Below the pieces are notes generated by a model, which was given only the letters and a program-made list of their open reading frames with translations, was not told the DNA's origin and did no database searches. Positions 1-7,199 of a stretch of 21,017 nt of DNA are shown here, one piece after another. The first letter of the stretch is position 1. Each line of letters begins with the position of its first letter. The translations under genes and the position numbers were made by a program. This DNA comes from Betaproteobacteria bacterium (lineage in GTDB: Bacteria > Pseudomonadota > Gammaproteobacteria > Burkholderiales > SG8-41): the NCBI GenBank assembly GCA_025356695.1, contig JANXSE010000391.1, forward strand, positions 1 through 21,017. The letters are read 5' to 3'.

Positions 1-198
1 TTCCACCACCACCGACTGGCCGAGGCTTTCGGTCAGCTTTGCCGCCAGTCCGCGCGCAACAAAATCGGCGCCGCCGCCGGGAGACGCGCCGACCAGAAAA
101 CGGATCGGTTTCGACGGGAACGGCTGGGCCAAGGCGCTGCCCGTAGCAATCAGCAGGAAAATGCACGCCGTTGCGGCGGTTCTGGAAACGATATTCAT
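1..198 (-). CDS. Bug-family (TTT) periplasmic substrate-binding protein, N-terminal part
   Basis: Only the first 66 codons lie in the window; the gene runs off the left edge. The translation opens MNIVSRTAAT and has a hydrophobic core ending in an SALA-Q cleavage site at about residue 24-25. The Bug hallmark follows: FPSKPIRFLVG, then SPGGGADFVAR (about 39-49), then LGQSVVVE. In the family this is the first beta strand and the ligand-binding loop of an extracytoplasmic receptor for carboxylates, used by tripartite tricarboxylate transporters. The ATG at 198 has only a weak A-rich leader and no clear Shine-Dalgarno. It is divergent from the dehydratase gene starting at 366, so the two may share a control region. 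Family assignment is secure; the ligand is unknown. Confidence 0.9.
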   Translation of the reverse strand, partial: MNIVSRTAATACIFLLIATGSALAQPFPSKPIRFLVGASPGGGADFVARGLAAKLTESLGQSVVVE

Positions 199-365
199 TT
201 TTTTTCTGCGGCCTGGCATTACGCGGTTGTGCGGCGAACTCGTAAGGGAGAACTTTTCCCCGCCGGTCAAATCCTATCATGTGCTGCATACGCGGTTATG
301 GCAAACTTCACTTCCGCGGCTCGCCGTGCGCAGAAAACTCCGAAGCGAATTCAAAAGGTGCAGAA
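199..365. promoter_or_regulatory. Divergent intergenic region with a 12-bp direct repeat
   Basis: This 167-bp gap separates two divergent genes and should hold both promoters. It contains TACGCGGTTGTG at 220-231 and TACGCGGTTATG at 289-300, identical except for one base and 69 bp apart. TATCAT at 275-280 is a possible -10 box for the rightward gene, but no convincing -35 box is visible. The repeat could be an operator; that is inference only. Confidence 0.25.
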
Positions 366-1913
366 ATGATTGAAATTCACAACAAGCCGCCGGTTGTCGG
401 CCAGACCATCCGTCTCGCAGAGGCCGACAACGTGATCATTGCGCGCTCGAACGTCGCGCTTGGCGCCAAGCTCGACGGCGGGCTGACCTGCAAGAGCCAG
501 GTGCCTTCGGGGCACAAGATCGCCTCGCGCGACATCAAGCTGGGCGAACCGATTCTCAAATACAACGTGACGATCGGTTTCGCCGCCGCCGACATTCCGG
601 CCGGCACCTTTGTGCATTCGCACAACATGGAGTTCCGCGAATTCGACCGCGACTACGCGCATGCGCGAGACTACAAGCCGGTCGACATGCTGCCGGAAAA
701 AGATCGTGCAACTTTCATGGGCATCGTGCGCGCTAACGGTCAGGTCGCCACACGCAACTACGTCGGCGTGCTGTCGACGGTGAACTGCTCGGCGACGGTG
801 GTGCACAAGATCGCCGAATACTTCACGCCGGAGCGGCTGGCCGAGTATCCGAACATCGACGGTGTGGTGGCCTTTGCGCACGGTACCGGCTGCGGCATGG
901 AAATGACGGGCGAGCCGATGGATCTGCTGCGACGGACGATGGCGGGCTACATCCGCCACGCCAATCTCGCCGGCGCGCTGGTGGTCGGTCTCGGTTGTGA
1001 ACGCAACCAGGTGAGCAAACTTTTCAAGGAACAGGAGTTGCAGGACGGCCTGCGCCTGAAGACCTTTGTGATGCAGGACGAGGGCGGCACCACGAAGACG
1101 ATCGCCGCCGGCATCGCCGCGGTGAAGGAAATGCTGCCGGACGCCAACCGCGTCACGCGCACACGCGTGTCGGCGAGCCATCTCATGATCGGCCTGCAAT
1201 GCGGCGGTTCGGATGGTTTCTCCTCGATCACGGCCAACCCGGCGCTCGGCAATGCGATGGACATTCTGGTGCGCCACGGCGGCACCGCGATCCTGTCGGA
1301 AACGCCGGAGATCTATGGCGTCGAGCACACGCTGACCTGCCGCGCGCGCAATCGCGAAGTCGGCGAGAAACTCGTTGAGCGCATCCGCTGGTGGAAGGAC
1401 GTCTACACCGTCGGTCGCGACACGCAGATCAACGGCAATGTCAGCCCCGGCAACCAGACTGGCGGGCTCGCCAATATTTTCGAGAAGTCGCTGGGTTCTT
1501 CGATGAAGGGCGGCACCGGGCCGCTGATGGAGGTCTATCGCTACGCCGAGCCGGTGACACAAAAAGGTTTCGTCTTCATGGATACGCCGGGCTTCGACCC
1601 GTGTTCGGCCACCGGTCAGATCGCCGGCGGCGCCAACATGATCATGTTCACCACCGGCCGCGGCTCGATGTTCGGCGCGAAACCCTCACCGTCGATCAAA
1701 CTGGCGACCAATACGCCGATGTACTCGCGCCTGCAGGACGACATGGACATCAACTGCGGCACCATTCTTGACGGCACCCAATCGCTGCAAGAAGTCGGTC
1801 AGGAGATTTTCGAATTTCTGCTGCGCGCGGCCTCGGGCGAAAAGACCAAGAGCGAAATTCTCGGCTTGGGCGACCACGAGTTCGTGCCCTGGAACATTGG
1901 TGTCACCGGCTAG
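366..1913 (+). CDS. UxaA-family sugar-acid dehydratase (altronate/galactarate dehydratase-like)
   Basis: A protein of 515 residues, the usual length for fused UxaA/GarD dehydratases, which remove water from aldonic or aldaric acids to give 2-keto-3-deoxy acids, usually with an Fe(II) cofactor. An N-terminal SAF-like segment (about 15-90) is followed by the catalytic part. Conserved pieces are TVNCSATV (C141), HGTGCGM (172-178), GLGCERNQ (C211), GLQCGGSDGFS (C279), SETPEIYG, GNVSPGNQTGG and MDTPGFDP. I chose ATG 366 because AAGGTG lies just upstream and the protein then begins directly at the SAF region; the reading frame is open back to 279, but that extension resembles nothing. It is a single-gene unit with its own terminator, divergent from a Bug gene that may deliver its substrate. 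The exact substrate cannot be read from sequence. Confidence 0.88.
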   Translation: MIEIHNKPPVVGQTIRLAEADNVIIARSNVALGAKLDGGLTCKSQVPSGHKIASRDIKLGEPILKYNVTIGFAAADIPAGTFVHSHNMEFREFDRDYAHARDYKPVDMLPEKDRATFMGIVRANGQVATRNYVGVLSTVNCSATVVHKIAEYFTPERLAEYPNIDGVVAFAHGTGCGMEMTGEPMDLLRRTMAGYIRHANLAGALVVGLGCERNQVSKLFKEQELQDGLRLKTFVMQDEGGTTKTIAAGIAAVKEMLPDANRVTRTRVSASHLMIGLQCGGSDGFSSITANPALGNAMDILVRHGGTAILSETPEIYGVEHTLTCRARNREVGEKLVERIRWWKDVYTVGRDTQINGNVSPGNQTGGLANIFEKSLGSSMKGGTGPLMEVYRYAEPVTQKGFVFMDTPGFDPCSATGQIAGGANMIMFTTGRGSMFGAKPSPSIKLATNTPMYSRLQDDMDINCGTILDGTQSLQEVGQEIFEFLLRAASGEKTKSEILGLGDHEFVPWNIGVTG

Positions 1914-1935
1914 TCCGGATCACACGCCTTCGACA

Positions 1936-1970
1936 ACGGGCCACGCAGGTTTGCGCGGCCCGTTTTTTTT
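1936..1970 (+). terminator. Rho-independent terminator of the UxaA-like gene
   Basis: ACGGGCC (1936-1942) pairs with GGCCCGT (1957-1963), with a second inner CGCA/TGCG pairing, and an eight-T run follows (1963-1970). The T run reaches the stop codon of the convergent gene (TAA, complement of 1969-1971). There is no A tract on the left side, so it should act mainly rightward. Confidence 0.85.
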
Positions 1971-3180
1971 ATAGCGCGGGTTTGCTGTCGTCGGCCGACG
2001 GCGCAACGTCGAAGGCGTTGACGATTACACCCAGCATGGCGATATAGCCGACGCTGGCCGCGATCTGCACCGCGGCCGGCACGCCGAAGTGTTTGACGAC
2101 ATTCGCGTAGCTCGCGTCGCCGACGTGGTGGTTGTCACGCAGCAGCTGATAGCAATACTCGAACAGTAGTTTGTCTTCTGCGGACAGGTTCGCCGGCACG
2201 CTGTCGTGTTCGAGCGCCCCGATCAGGGTCGCATCGACACCGGCCGCGCGCGCCGCATTCACGCTCGACTGCCAGATGTAATTGCAATCGAGTTCGCGCG
2301 CAGCGATCAGCCAGGTCAGCGTGCGCACTCTCGGCGACAAAATCGTTTCGTACAGAAAGAAGGCGCCGATGTTGGCGACGCGCGCCGCCACGTCGGGCGT
2401 GCGCATCAGCATTTGAAATGCACCCGATATCCAGCCGCGCGTCAAAATCACGCGGTCGAGAAAATGCTGGTGTTCGGGCACGACGTCGTCGTGCGTGGAC
2501 AGGGGCGGCAGGCGCGGCGTTACGGTCACCGGCGCCGTGATATCCGGCAGGTTGGTGCGCGGCGGGGTCGGGCCGGTCCACGGCGTGCCGGTGATTTCGA
2601 GCGCGGCGAAAGGTTTGCGCAGTTTTTTCTGTTCGCTGGACATGCCAATCTCAAAAGCATTGAGCGGCAGCGCGATCATCGCAAAGTAACCAAGCGTCAC
2701 CACCAGTTCGATCAGGCCCTGCGCGCCGAAGTGCCCAAGCGCGGCCTTGAACGTTTTGTCGCTGACGCGGTGGTTGCCGGAAATGAGTGGCATGCAGAAA
2801 TCGGTGATGAGTTTTTCTTCGGCGGTCAGGTTCTGCGGCGGGCGGCCTTCGCGGATGGCGTCGACGGTGTCCTGCCGCACGCCGGCTTCGATTGCCCAGT
2901 TGACCCAGGCGCTCCATTCATAGGGTGCGTTCAGTGCGCGCGAACCGATCAGCGAGGCGAAACCGCGCACGCGCATGGTCAGGATCGATTCGTCGGCCTG
3001 GCCGCGCGAGTGAAAATAGTGCCCGAGGTGGGCGAAACGCGCGGCGAGGTCGGGGCTGCTGTTCATCAGCACGATGAAGGGGCCGGTGATCGGGCGGCGG
3101 CGGATGGCTTTGACGGCGTCGTGGAAGCGGCGCTGGTTTTCGGGAAGCGTGTCGCGCTCCACCGCGTTGAGTCTGCTCAA
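1969..3180 (-). CDS. Tandem double-domain carboxymuconolactone-decarboxylase-like protein
   Basis: A protein of 403 residues built from two copies of one alpha-helical unit, at about 33-176 and 253-391, joined by a Pro/Thr-rich linker (about 195-230). The copies align throughout: GPFIVLMNSSPDLAAR with GAFQMLMRTPDVAAR, NLTAEEKLI with NLSAEDKLL, and GYFAMIALPLNAFEIG with GYIAMLGVIVNAFDV. The fold resembles the CMD/AhpD family, but the AhpD CxxC is absent and the usual YEWxxH motif reads YEWSAW in copy 1 and YIWQSS in copy 2. Function is therefore uncertain: lactone decarboxylase, hydrolase-like, or non-catalytic. The start is TTG 3180, with AAAGGGG six bases upstream; the nearby ATG is out of frame and closes after six codons. 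It is a single-gene unit, convergent with the dehydratase. Confidence 0.75.
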   Translation of the reverse strand: MSRLNAVERDTLPENQRRFHDAVKAIRRRPITGPFIVLMNSSPDLAARFAHLGHYFHSRGQADESILTMRVRGFASLIGSRALNAPYEWSAWVNWAIEAGVRQDTVDAIREGRPPQNLTAEEKLITDFCMPLISGNHRVSDKTFKAALGHFGAQGLIELVVTLGYFAMIALPLNAFEIGMSSEQKKLRKPFAALEITGTPWTGPTPPRTNLPDITAPVTVTPRLPPLSTHDDVVPEHQHFLDRVILTRGWISGAFQMLMRTPDVAARVANIGAFFLYETILSPRVRTLTWLIAARELDCNYIWQSSVNAARAAGVDATLIGALEHDSVPANLSAEDKLLFEYCYQLLRDNHHVGDASYANVVKHFGVPAAVQIAASVGYIAMLGVIVNAFDVAPSADDSKPAL

Positions 3181-3218
3181 GTCGAACCCCTTTGCATTTT
3201 GTGATCAGGCTTCGTCCG

Positions 3219-3224
3219 ATTATA
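3219..3224 (-). promoter_or_regulatory. Candidate -10 box for the double-CMD gene
   Basis: The minus strand reads a perfect TATAAT here, about 39 bases before the TTG start at 3180. No good -35 match is seen 16-18 bases upstream, so this rests on the -10 box alone. Confidence 0.35.
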
Positions 3225-3298
3225 GCGACTGACACGGATTCCACGCGCGGCCCGCTTGCCCGATAATGGAGGCCTATGCATTCTGGATTGAAACAGAC

Positions 3299-4240
3299 GT
3301 GAAAAAAGCATTGTGGCTGATGGCGGTCATTGGTTTCTGTGTGCCGTGCGTACTGCGGGCACAGGCGTATCCGATAACGCATGTGCGCATCATCACGGCG
3401 GGTGCGGGCGGCGGCAGCGATTTTGCGACGCGCCTGATCGCCGGCCCCTTGAGTGCGGCGCTCGGCCAGCAGGTCATCGTTGAAAACCGCGGCCTGCTTG
3501 CTGCGGACACTGCGGCCAAAGCGGCGCCCGACGGTTACACACTGCTGCTGGTCGGGCAGACGCTGTGGATGCTGCCGTTCATGCGCGACAACGTGGCCTC
3601 CAACGTGACCGACTTCGCGCCGATCACGACGGCGACCGAAACCTCCAACATTCTCGTCGTGCATCCAGCGGTGCCGGCGAAATCGGTGAAAGCCCTGATT
3701 GATCTGGCGCGTGCGCGACCGGGCGAATTGAATTATGCCATTTCGGGCAACGGCAGTTCGGTACATATCGCCGGCGAGTTGTTCCGTTCGATGGCGCGCA
3801 TCAATGTTGCCCGCATCAACTACAAGGGCGCCTCGCAGGCATTGACCGAACTGATTGCCGGGCAGACGCATTATATGTTCGGCGTGCCCGGCTCGATCAT
3901 GCCGCATATCAAGGCCGGTCGTTTGCGCGCGCTGGCGATTTCCGGCGCGAAGGCGACACCGCTGATGCCGGGCCTGCCGCCGGTGGCGCAGACGCTGCCG
4001 GGTTATGAAGTCGCCTCGCGTCTGGGCATCTTCGCGCCGGCTGGCACACCGGCAGCGATCATCGCGCGGCTCAACCGCGAGATCGTGCGCGTGCTCAACC
4101 GTCCCGAGGTCAAAGAGAAGTTTCACGAAACGCAGATCGAGGTCGTCGGCGACTCGCCCGAGGCGCTGGCGGCGATGATTAAAGCCGAGATTGCATCGAC
4201 CGCAAAGATCATCAAGGAAGCCGGCATCCGCGCCGATTAG
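3299..4240 (+). CDS. Bug-family (TTT) periplasmic substrate-binding protein
   Basis: With the GTG start at 3299 the protein has 313 residues, normal for Bug receptors. It opens with a typical signal peptide, MKKALWLMAV, with cleavage near residue 23. The ligand-loop hallmark is AGAGGGSDFATR (about 34-45, D41). Later family segments are APDGYTLLLVGQT, RPGELNYAISGNGSS, NYKGASQALTELIAGQ and FAPAGTPAAIIARLN. The frame is open to an ATG at 3266, but that would put an acidic stretch in front of the KK n-region. GTG 3299 overlaps the stop of an eight-codon leader frame (3276-3302). It is the first gene of a tight run; the next start is two bases after its stop. The ligand is presumably a carboxylate and remains unassigned. 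Confidence 0.9.
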   Translation: MKKALWLMAVIGFCVPCVLRAQAYPITHVRIITAGAGGGSDFATRLIAGPLSAALGQQVIVENRGLLAADTAAKAAPDGYTLLLVGQTLWMLPFMRDNVASNVTDFAPITTATETSNILVVHPAVPAKSVKALIDLARARPGELNYAISGNGSSVHIAGELFRSMARINVARINYKGASQALTELIAGQTHYMFGVPGSIMPHIKAGRLRALAISGAKATPLMPGLPPVAQTLPGYEVASRLGIFAPAGTPAAIIARLNREIVRVLNRPEVKEKFHETQIEVVGDSPEALAAMIKAEIASTAKIIKEAGIRAD

Positions 4241-4242
4241 CC

Positions 4243-5229
4243 ATGCAAAGAAAAACCTTCATGCAAATCGTGTGCGCATTCGCGCTGATGTTCACGGTTG
4301 TGTTCGGTGTGACGCCGGCGCTGGCGCAAAGCTATCCGTCGAAACCGATTCGCATCATCGTGCCGCTCGCACCCGGCGGCACCGGCGACACGCTGGCGCG
4401 GCTGGCGGCGGCGAAACTCGCCGAAGCCTTCAACCAGCAGGTGGTAGTCGACAACCGTCTCGGTGCCAACGGCATTATCGGCACCGAGCTCGTGGCCAAT
4501 GCGACGCCCGACGGCTATACGCTGCTGTCCGGTTCGACCGCGCAGATCGTCATCAATCCGGTGCTCTATGGCGCGAAGCTGCCGTTCAATGCCGCGCGCG
4601 ATCTCGTGCCGGTGACGCAGATTGCGACAACGACTTCGGTGGTGATCGCCACACCGTCGTTTGCGCCGAAGACCATCAGGGAATTGATCGCGCTGGCCAA
4701 GAGCAAACCCGACGCGGTGATTTATGCGTCCTCGGGTGCGGGCTCGGTGGTGCATATCAGCACCGCGCTGTTCGAGAGCGCGACCGGTATCCGGATGCTG
4801 CATGTGCCTTATAAAGGCAGCACGCCGGGCCGCGTGGCGGTCGCGGCGGGCGAGGCCAATCTGATGTTCGATGGTCTGTTGCCGACGCTGCCGCTGATCA
4901 AAGCGGGCAAGTTACGCGCGCTGGGTATTACCGCGGCGAAGCGGCTGGCGATCGTGCCCGACATTCCGGCGATCGCCGAAACCGTGCCCGGATTTAACGC
5001 CGATACCTGGAACGGCATCATGGCGCCGCGCGGCACGCCGCCCGAGATCATCGTAAAAATTCACGCGGTGATCGCGCAGGCGCTGCAGCAACCCGAGGTG
5101 CGCGAGAAACTGTTGTCGCAGGGCGGCGAGCCGTCGGGCATGGCGCCGGCGGAATTCGGCAAATTTCTACAGGCCGAAACGGCGAAGTGGGGCAAGGTCG
5201 TCAGAGACAGCGGCGCCAGGCCGGAATAG
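4243..5229 (+). CDS. Bug-family (TTT) periplasmic substrate-binding protein
   Basis: A protein of 328 residues with a signal peptide ending ALA-QSYPSK (cleavage after about residue 28). Canonical Bug segments follow: PIRIIVPLAPGGTGDTLAR (36-53, D49), ATPDGYTLLSGST, PFNAARDLVPVTQI, KTIRELIALAKSKP, HVPYKGSTPGRVAV, AIAETVPGFNADTWNG and APRGTPPEIIVKIH. It begins two bases after the stop of the preceding Bug gene without a strong Shine-Dalgarno, so coupled translation is likely. ATG 4261 is a possible alternative start and would still leave a signal peptide. Two Bug genes side by side may be an old duplication, but their sequences have diverged strongly, so they probably bind different ligands. 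No TctA/TctB membrane genes are nearby. Confidence 0.92.
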   Translation: MQRKTFMQIVCAFALMFTVVFGVTPALAQSYPSKPIRIIVPLAPGGTGDTLARLAAAKLAEAFNQQVVVDNRLGANGIIGTELVANATPDGYTLLSGSTAQIVINPVLYGAKLPFNAARDLVPVTQIATTTSVVIATPSFAPKTIRELIALAKSKPDAVIYASSGAGSVVHISTALFESATGIRMLHVPYKGSTPGRVAVAAGEANLMFDGLLPTLPLIKAGKLRALGITAAKRLAIVPDIPAIAETVPGFNADTWNGIMAPRGTPPEIIVKIHAVIAQALQQPEVREKLLSQGGEPSGMAPAEFGKFLQAETAKWGKVVRDSGARPE

Positions 5230-6045
5230 ATGGGGCCTTTATTGACCCTGGATGTTCACGAGGCGTTGCGCGCGGCGGCGCGTGCGGGAAAAATGCAGCT
5301 CGAATGTTCCCTCGATCTCGGCCGTTCGATGACAACGGTTGAGGTAGGCGCGGCGGAATGGCGCTGGCAGGGCGGAAATTTCCCCTACCTTGAAAAGTGC
5401 AAGGATCACACCGTCTACTACTGGAACGATGCGGCGTTCGAACCGGTCGCGCGCTTCACCAACGCGCTGGTCAAACTGGTGCCGACGAAATGGGGGGCGC
5501 CGACCTTCGAGATCGACGGCATCAAGATGCTGCCGACGGCGCAGGTGTCGCCGTATGCGGATGCGGAGCGCAAAGTCGATCTGGTCCAGCCGCAGGGCAA
5601 GGTGGTACTCGATACCTGCGGCGGACTCGGTTATTTTGCGGCGTGGTGTCTGCAACGCGGGGCCAGGCAGATACTGTCCTACGAAAAAAATCCCGACGTG
5701 CTGTGGCTGCGCAGCCTTAATCCATGGTCGCCAATGGTTGGCGGCGCATTGACATTGACCGAGGGTGATGTCGTCGAAGGCATCGCGGTACTGCAAGGCA
5801 ATTCGGTGGATGCGGCGCTACACGATCCGCCGCGTTTCGGTATTGCCGGCGAACTTTATTCGCTGGATTTTTACGCACAGCTCGCGCGCGTGCTGAAAAA
5901 GAAAGGCCGGCTGTTTCACTACACCGGCACGCCGAACAAACTCACCAGCGGGCGCGATGTGCCCGCCGAGGTATCGAAGCGTTTGCAGCGCGCCGGGTTT
6001 ACGACAAGTTTGAACGGCGACGGTGTGGTGGCGGTGAAGAAATAG
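5230..6045 (+). CDS. SAM-dependent methyltransferase of archaeal (COG2521-like) type
   Basis: A protein of 271 residues with no signal peptide, hence cytoplasmic. It has a class I Rossmann methyltransferase core: motif I VVLDTCGGLGYFA (125-137), acidic end of strand 2 SYEKN (150-154), LTEGD (176-180), and HDPPRFGIAGELYSLDFY (198-215), followed by RVLKKKGRLFHYTG. The DPPRF-x-AGELYS block and LFHYTG match what I recall of the predicted archaeal methyltransferases in COG2521, whose substrate is not well established. The N-terminal 120 residues form a separate, less recognisable region. The ATG directly abuts the stop of the upstream Bug gene (TAGATG), so the two are surely co-transcribed. A methyltransferase paired with transport receptors is unusual and its substrate is unknown. 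Superfamily assignment is firm; the subfamily is from memory. Confidence 0.82.
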   Translation: MGPLLTLDVHEALRAAARAGKMQLECSLDLGRSMTTVEVGAAEWRWQGGNFPYLEKCKDHTVYYWNDAAFEPVARFTNALVKLVPTKWGAPTFEIDGIKMLPTAQVSPYADAERKVDLVQPQGKVVLDTCGGLGYFAAWCLQRGARQILSYEKNPDVLWLRSLNPWSPMVGGALTLTEGDVVEGIAVLQGNSVDAALHDPPRFGIAGELYSLDFYAQLARVLKKKGRLFHYTGTPNKLTSGRDVPAEVSKRLQRAGFTTSLNGDGVVAVKK

Positions 6046-6057
6046 ACACGCAGACCC

Positions 6058-6150
6058 CGTAGGGCGGATCAGCGCAGCGTAATCCGCCGGACGCAAGCGG
6101 AAATTTATTGCCTACCCATTCGGCGGATTACGCTGCGCTTTCCCCCCCTA
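6058..6150. repeat. Intergenic inverted repeat of the GTAGGGCGGAT type
   Basis: The arms at 6071-6089 (AGCGCAGCGTAATCCGCCG) and 6121-6139 are perfect 19-bp reverse complements around a 31-bp spacer. Each arm carries an outer GTAGGG-like edge (6058-6063 and, inverted, about 6145-6151), so this is two copies of one element facing each other. GTAGGGCGGATnAGCGCAGCGTAATCCGCC units are, to my knowledge, common dispersed intergenic repeats in proteobacteria. It sits between convergent genes. No T run follows either arm, so it is not a standard terminator. Confidence 0.75.
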
Positions 6151-6155
6151 CAAAA

Positions 6156-7046
6156 TCAAAATCCGTACAGGCGTGCCGGATTGTCGACCAGCACATGTTT
6201 ACGCGTCCCTTCGTCGATGACCCAGTTGCCGAGCAGGTCGCAGATGTCACCGTCGTTGGGCATCGCACCCTTGACCATGACGTGCGGCCAGTCGGAACCC
6301 CACACCACCTGCTGCGGCGCGGCCTTGATCAGTTCGTGCGCGTAGTCGTTGGTGTCGGCGTGCGGCATGGCTTGCAGCGAGATGCGGTAGGGGCCGGTCA
6401 GTTTGACCCAGGCCTTGCCGGCCTTCATCAAACGCAGCAGCGCCTGAAAGCCGGGGTGCGCGATGCCCTTGTCTGTTTTCATGTAACCGAGGTGGCCGTA
6501 AACTGTATTCACCGGAAAACCGTCGAGCATGTTGTCGAGGTCCGGAAATTCATCGACGTGAGCGAGAAACTCCATATGCCAGCCGAAGGGTTTCACCTTT
6601 TGCGCGAGTTTTTTCAGCGCATCCATCGGCAGCGTGCCGGGTTTGCGGTTGGGCACGTCGACGATGTTGACGCGCACGCCGCGCACGCCGGCCTCATGCA
6701 GCCGTTTCAGTTCGCTTTCGCTGATGTCGTCGGCGACCACGGCCACACCGCGGAACGACGGGCCGGCGGTTTTCATCGCGGCCAGCATCGCCGTATTGTC
6801 GGTGCCGTAAACCGAGGGTTGCACCAGCACCGCACGCTCGACACCCAGCGTTTTCAGCATGTGGCTATAGGCGGGCAGCAGGCAGTCGGGCGGCGTGTAG
6901 ACGCGCTCGGAGAAGTAGGCGTACTGCGACTTCGGGCCGCAGATATGCGCGTGCGTGTCGGTGGCGCCTGCGGGCAGCATGATTTTCGGTTTGCGCGGGG
7001 TGGGGTCGGGTGCCGCGCACAGCGGCGGTTCGGGCATGGCGCTCAT
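6156..7046 (-). CDS. Amidohydrolase family 2 protein, LigI-like (2-pyrone-4,6-dicarboxylate lactonase-like)
   Basis: A protein of 296 residues from ATG 7046, a TIM-barrel metal-dependent hydrolase. Visible motifs are the strand-1 metal motif DTHAHICGP (30-38), GVRGVRVN (120-127), GHLGYM (184-189) and the strand-8 motif VVWGSDWPHV (247-256), which holds the catalytic Asp252. The DTHxHxxGP opening and GSDWPH are shared with LigI, which opens the lactone ring of 2-pyrone-4,6-dicarboxylate in protocatechuate and gallate breakdown; many paralogues act on other lactones. A TTG at 7055 could extend it by three residues. It lacks a signal peptide, so it is cytoplasmic. It is divergent from a TctC-type binding protein gene at 7200, a plausible transport partner. 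The family is sure; the substrate is not. Confidence 0.85.
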   Translation of the reverse strand: MSAMPEPPLCAAPDPTPRKPKIMLPAGATDTHAHICGPKSQYAYFSERVYTPPDCLLPAYSHMLKTLGVERAVLVQPSVYGTDNTAMLAAMKTAGPSFRGVAVVADDISESELKRLHEAGVRGVRVNIVDVPNRKPGTLPMDALKKLAQKVKPFGWHMEFLAHVDEFPDLDNMLDGFPVNTVYGHLGYMKTDKGIAHPGFQALLRLMKAGKAWVKLTGPYRISLQAMPHADTNDYAHELIKAAPQQVVWGSDWPHVMVKGAMPNDGDICDLLGNWVIDEGTRKHVLVDNPARLYGF

Positions 7047-7199
7047 GGGATTCAATCCAGTAGTGTGTGGAAATCAATGCGGATTCTAGCATCGTGCGAC
7101 ACTGCTTTTATTGCGACGAATGCATGCGCGGACTATGATGCGGCTTGCATTAACGACCATCAGCGTAATCCCTTGCCGTTAGAAAAAATTTTGTGTGGT

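Noticed and set aside
279..365. Upstream start of the UxaA-like protein at 279
   Set aside because: The added 29 residues match nothing, and AAGGTG with ATG 366 gives a normal start.
351..1562. Long open frame of 403 codons on the minus strand across the dehydratase gene
   Set aside because: It is antisense to a well-supported family member; its translation is Arg/His/Ala-rich without domains, typical of a GC-rich shadow frame.
2918..4126. Open frame of 402 codons on the minus strand
   Set aside because: It spans two real genes on different strands and the gap between them; composition is low-complexity and there is no recognisable domain.
6108..7199. N-terminal extension of the TctC-type protein frame to 690 residues
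   Set aside because: The extension is antisense to the amidohydrolase gene, and the signal peptide only makes sense from about 7200.
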